Of a stretch of 7,073 nt of DNA, positions 5,068-7,073 are shown one piece after another; the stretch's first letter is position 1, and each line of letters begins with the position of its first letter. This DNA comes from Bacteroidales bacterium (lineage in GTDB: Bacteria > Bacteroidota > Bacteroidia > Bacteroidales > UBA932), in contig JAHDRO010000026.1 in the NCBI GenBank assembly GCA_018433265.1, forward strand, positions 1 through 7,073, written 5' to 3'. The translations under genes and the position numbers were made by a program. The notes beneath the pieces are model-generated. The model made no database searches, was not told the origin of the DNA, and saw nothing but the letters and a program-made list of their open reading frames with translations.

Positions 5068-7073
5068 AGGGGAATCCCCATTTTGCACTACTTCCATAGT
5101 AGGCAATCCAATCTGAAAGCTTGGTATCCTTTACAATACCAATATTTTCTCTTATGATTCCATTGCCGACATAAATACCCACATGGCCATATTTCTTACC
5201 TGCCTGAGTATGATTATGAGTAGGTACTGCTATCATCATTCCAGGCCTCAGCTCTGAAAGGTCACTACTGTCACAATACCAATAATACTGGTCATTTGCG
5301 TTGCCTCCAGGTCTTGGATAACCTGCATTTACATAAACATTGCTTATCCAGGCTGCACAGTAGCCACCTCCAGCTGTAGGTGTCCTATAAGCTGCTAATA
5401 CAAGAGCCTTTTCCTTATCCGATAAGTTAGGGTTGTTTACCAGTTCCCCTATTATTGTGCTATCTGGAATAACAGGAGTTATACCACTCCCACCAAAGTA
5501 CTCTTCCATGTTCCCACCTGTTTCAAGGAGTGCTTCATAGTGGGCAAGATTTTCCTCATATCCAGCAAATTCCTCTCTTGCAACAGTATCCAGTTCCTTT
5601 TTAGTGACTGTAACCTTTAGGATATACCAATCATAAGGCTCCATTTCACAGTATCTATCTTCACCACTTCCATAGCACACCTGCCTATATCTGGTTTCAA
5701 CTATGGTTTCATAATCAACTTTATACATCTTATTAAATAGGCTTTTTAATTCACCACTTAGGCTCGATACATTAGTTACTTCTCCATGTTTGGCAGTTAT
5801 AAAGCTTAAAAGTTCATGAATATCATGACCTATATCAGTATTTCCTCCTACATGATACTCATCATAGCCTGGATAATAACTTTCTATATTGGCAAGTTCA
5901 TCTGCTAGTTCATACTCTAGCTTGGTAAACTCACTATTCATATCTGCAAGAGTATCTTCGCCTGACAAATAAGTTGTACTCATAACTTGGCTAGTTACTG
6001 ATGATATTCCAGCTAGAAAAAATGTTGCTACTTGGCTCAGGGTCATAAAACCTATAATGGCTATAGCAAGAAGAATAAGGAACTTTCTTATATTTCTTCT
6101 TATTAGTTGGGAACTTCCTTTTAAGATATTTTCCATTCCTTTTTTAAGCCTATCCTTGAAGCCAATCGCAATATTATGCTCTTCATAGATTTTCTTTTTC
6201 ATCTTCCTTCTTTTAATCAATTTCTTATAGGCAGTCTTTTTTTGAAATTCTTTTTCACCCTTCAAGCCCTTAATTTCAGTTTTATATTCAGCTCTTGCCA
6301 AATTCTTCTGATGCTTTAAATCTAGCTTTCTTTCAAGCTTTATAGGATTCCTTCTTTGTCTTTGAAGCTTATTTTGGGCATGTCTTGTCATACTTGCATT
6401 TAAGTATAAACCTTTTTCACTTGCATCAATAGCTACATTTTCATCACTTCCAGTCCTAATATATTCAGCAACCAGATAGCTTGCCCCTGAAATTCCCCCT
6501 ACAAATTTGCCTGTCTTGTCATACTTAGGCTTATGATAAAGCTTACTTGCCTTTTTCCTTTTTTGAATCAGTTTGCTTTCGCTTTTTCTATATTGTTTTT
6601 CTACCTTCCCATCAAGGGCTATAGCTTGACTTGGAGCTTTTGCACTCGTCTTATGAGCCATGCCATCTTTAAGGTCTTTAACGTCATCTGTAGTTAATTT
6701 TCCATCTTTCTTCTTTATTTTCTTCTGATTATCATATAGAAGTTTTCTCTTATAATAATCTTTCTTCTTACTCTTATCTTTGAAATTATCTACACCACTG
6801 GCTCTTTCCTCAAAATCTTCTACCTTGACCTCATCGTCTTCCTTATTAGAAATAATGAGATTCTTGGCATCATCTTTAAATAAGGTATTACTTTTTGTTT
6901 CCTTATCTAAGGCTTCATATTTTGGGTCTTCTATCTTCTGCTTTAAATTGTTTATCTGTTTCTGTTTTTTTGCTTTTTCTACATTTATTGAATTATCTTG
7001 TAAATTATCTAAAGAACCCTTATCATATCCTTTTCTGTCCTCGGATTCATTGACCTTCTTGTTGGTAACCTTA
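5063..7073 (-). CDS. CD1108-type membrane-anchored NlpC/P60-CHAP cell-wall hydrolase, 5' end beyond window
   Basis: Peptidoglycan hydrolase of the conjugation machinery, likely opening the wall for the transfer channel. 669 residues are visible, numbered here from the first in-frame codon at the window edge. Residues 1 to about 325 are Lys/Arg-rich and lack hydrophobic stretches, so probably cytoplasmic. One transmembrane segment lies at about 331-355 (FLILLAIAIIGFMTLSQVA). Next is an extracytoplasmic region with PYDWYILKVTV, typical of the CD1108 family. The C-terminal cysteine peptidase domain has Cys572 (GGGYCAAWIS), His630 (YGHVGIYVG) and possibly Asn643 (RENIG) as catalytic residues, and ends in WGFPY. 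No lysozyme-like domain is seen, unlike two-domain CwlT proteins. The first visible Met (6661) is not the start: it lacks a good ribosome binding site, and the 137 codons above it contain no stop and no ATG, GTG or TTG. Stop is at 5065-5063, 19 bases before DUF4315. Confidence 0.9.
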   Translation of the reverse strand, partial: KVTNKKVNESEDRKGYDKGSLDNLQDNSINVEKAKKQKQINNLKQKIEDPKYEALDKETKSNTLFKDDAKNLIISNKEDDEVKVEDFEERASGVDNFKDKSKKKDYYKRKLLYDNQKKIKKKDGKLTTDDVKDLKDGMAHKTSAKAPSQAIALDGKVEKQYRKSESKLIQKRKKASKLYHKPKYDKTGKFVGGISGASYLVAEYIRTGSDENVAIDASEKGLYLNASMTRHAQNKLQRQRRNPIKLERKLDLKHQKNLARAEYKTEIKGLKGEKEFQKKTAYKKLIKRRKMKKKIYEEHNIAIGFKDRLKKGMENILKGSSQLIRRNIRKFLILLAIAIIGFMTLSQVATFFLAGISSVTSQVMSTTYLSGEDTLADMNSEFTKLEYELADELANIESYYPGYDEYHVGGNTDIGHDIHELLSFITAKHGEVTNVSSLSGELKSLFNKMYKVDYETIVETRYRQVCYGSGEDRYCEMEPYDWYILKVTVTKKELDTVAREEFAGYEENLAHYEALLETGGNMEEYFGGSGITPVIPDSTIIGELVNNPNLSDKEKALVLAAYRTPTAGGGYCAAWISNVYVNAGYPRPGGNANDQYYWYCDSSDLSELRPGMMIAVPTHNHTQAGKKYGHVGIYVGNGIIRENIGIVKDTKLSDWIAYYGSSAKWGFPY

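Larger units (their letters stand above)
1..7073. mobile_element. Interior segment of a Tn1549/CTn4-like integrative conjugative element
   Basis: The whole window reads as part of a conjugation module. Seen directly: five minus-strand genes in the order cell-wall hydrolase, DUF4315-like, DUF4366-like, vWA/coiled-coil protein, topoisomerase III. Known from the family: hydrolase, DUF4315, DUF4366 and topB form a conserved run in Firmicutes ICEs of the Tn1549/CTn4 kind, lying downstream of virB4-like and virD4-like genes. No integrase, relaxase, excisionase, oriT or element end is visible, so neither the borders nor the mobility of this copy can be judged. Confidence 0.8.

Noticed and set aside
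5069..5079. Short palindrome GGGGAATCCCC at the end of the hydrolase gene
   Set aside because: Only a 4-bp stem with no T run; explained by the WGFP codons of the conserved C-terminus. Not a terminator or operator.

Overview
The window is AT-rich and every gene reads on the minus strand. Shine-Dalgarno sites are strong (GGAGG type), genes are tightly packed, and Lys/Glu/Asp/Ile/Asn codons dominate. This points to a low-GC Gram-positive bacterium (Bacillota, probably an anaerobic clostridial or Tissierellia-type host); the species cannot be told from the sequence. The gene order matches the conjugation module of Tn1549/CTn4-like integrative and conjugative elements (ICEs): a cell-wall hydrolase of the CD1108 type, then DUF4315, DUF4366 (CD1107-like) and topoisomerase III.

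Layout in the direction of transcription (high to low coordinates). 7073-5063: a membrane-anchored cell-wall hydrolase, cut at its 5' end by the window edge; its reading frame stays open past the first visible Met (6661) all the way to the edge. 5043-4771: a small DUF4315 coiled-coil protein. 4784-3906: a DUF4366 protein with a signal peptide, one transmembrane segment and a very acidic tail. 3906-1588: a secreted 772-residue protein with a von Willebrand factor A (vWA) domain carrying a complete metal site, about 410 residues of coiled coil built from a 39-residue repeat, and a C-terminal Ig-like domain. 1568-1525: a strong intrinsic terminator. 1497-1: topoisomerase III (topB) starting at TTG, with its C-terminus outside the window.

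The first four genes look like one translationally coupled operon: a 19-bp gap, a 14-bp overlap and a TAATG one-base overlap. The likely theme is the Gram-positive type IV secretion apparatus at the cell envelope. The hydrolase opens peptidoglycan, DUF4315 and DUF4366 are conserved accessory parts, and topB handles DNA topology during transfer. From memory of typical elements, DUF4366 is usually followed directly by topB, so the vWA/coiled-coil gene between them is the unusual part. Its vWA head, long rod and coupling to the machinery suggest a surface or mating-contact protein; this is inference. A second unusual point is the strong terminator just upstream of the topB ribosome binding site, with no obvious promoter between them.

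There is no non-coding stretch longer than about 100 bases. No tRNA, rRNA, CRISPR array, insertion sequence, attachment site or oriT was seen.
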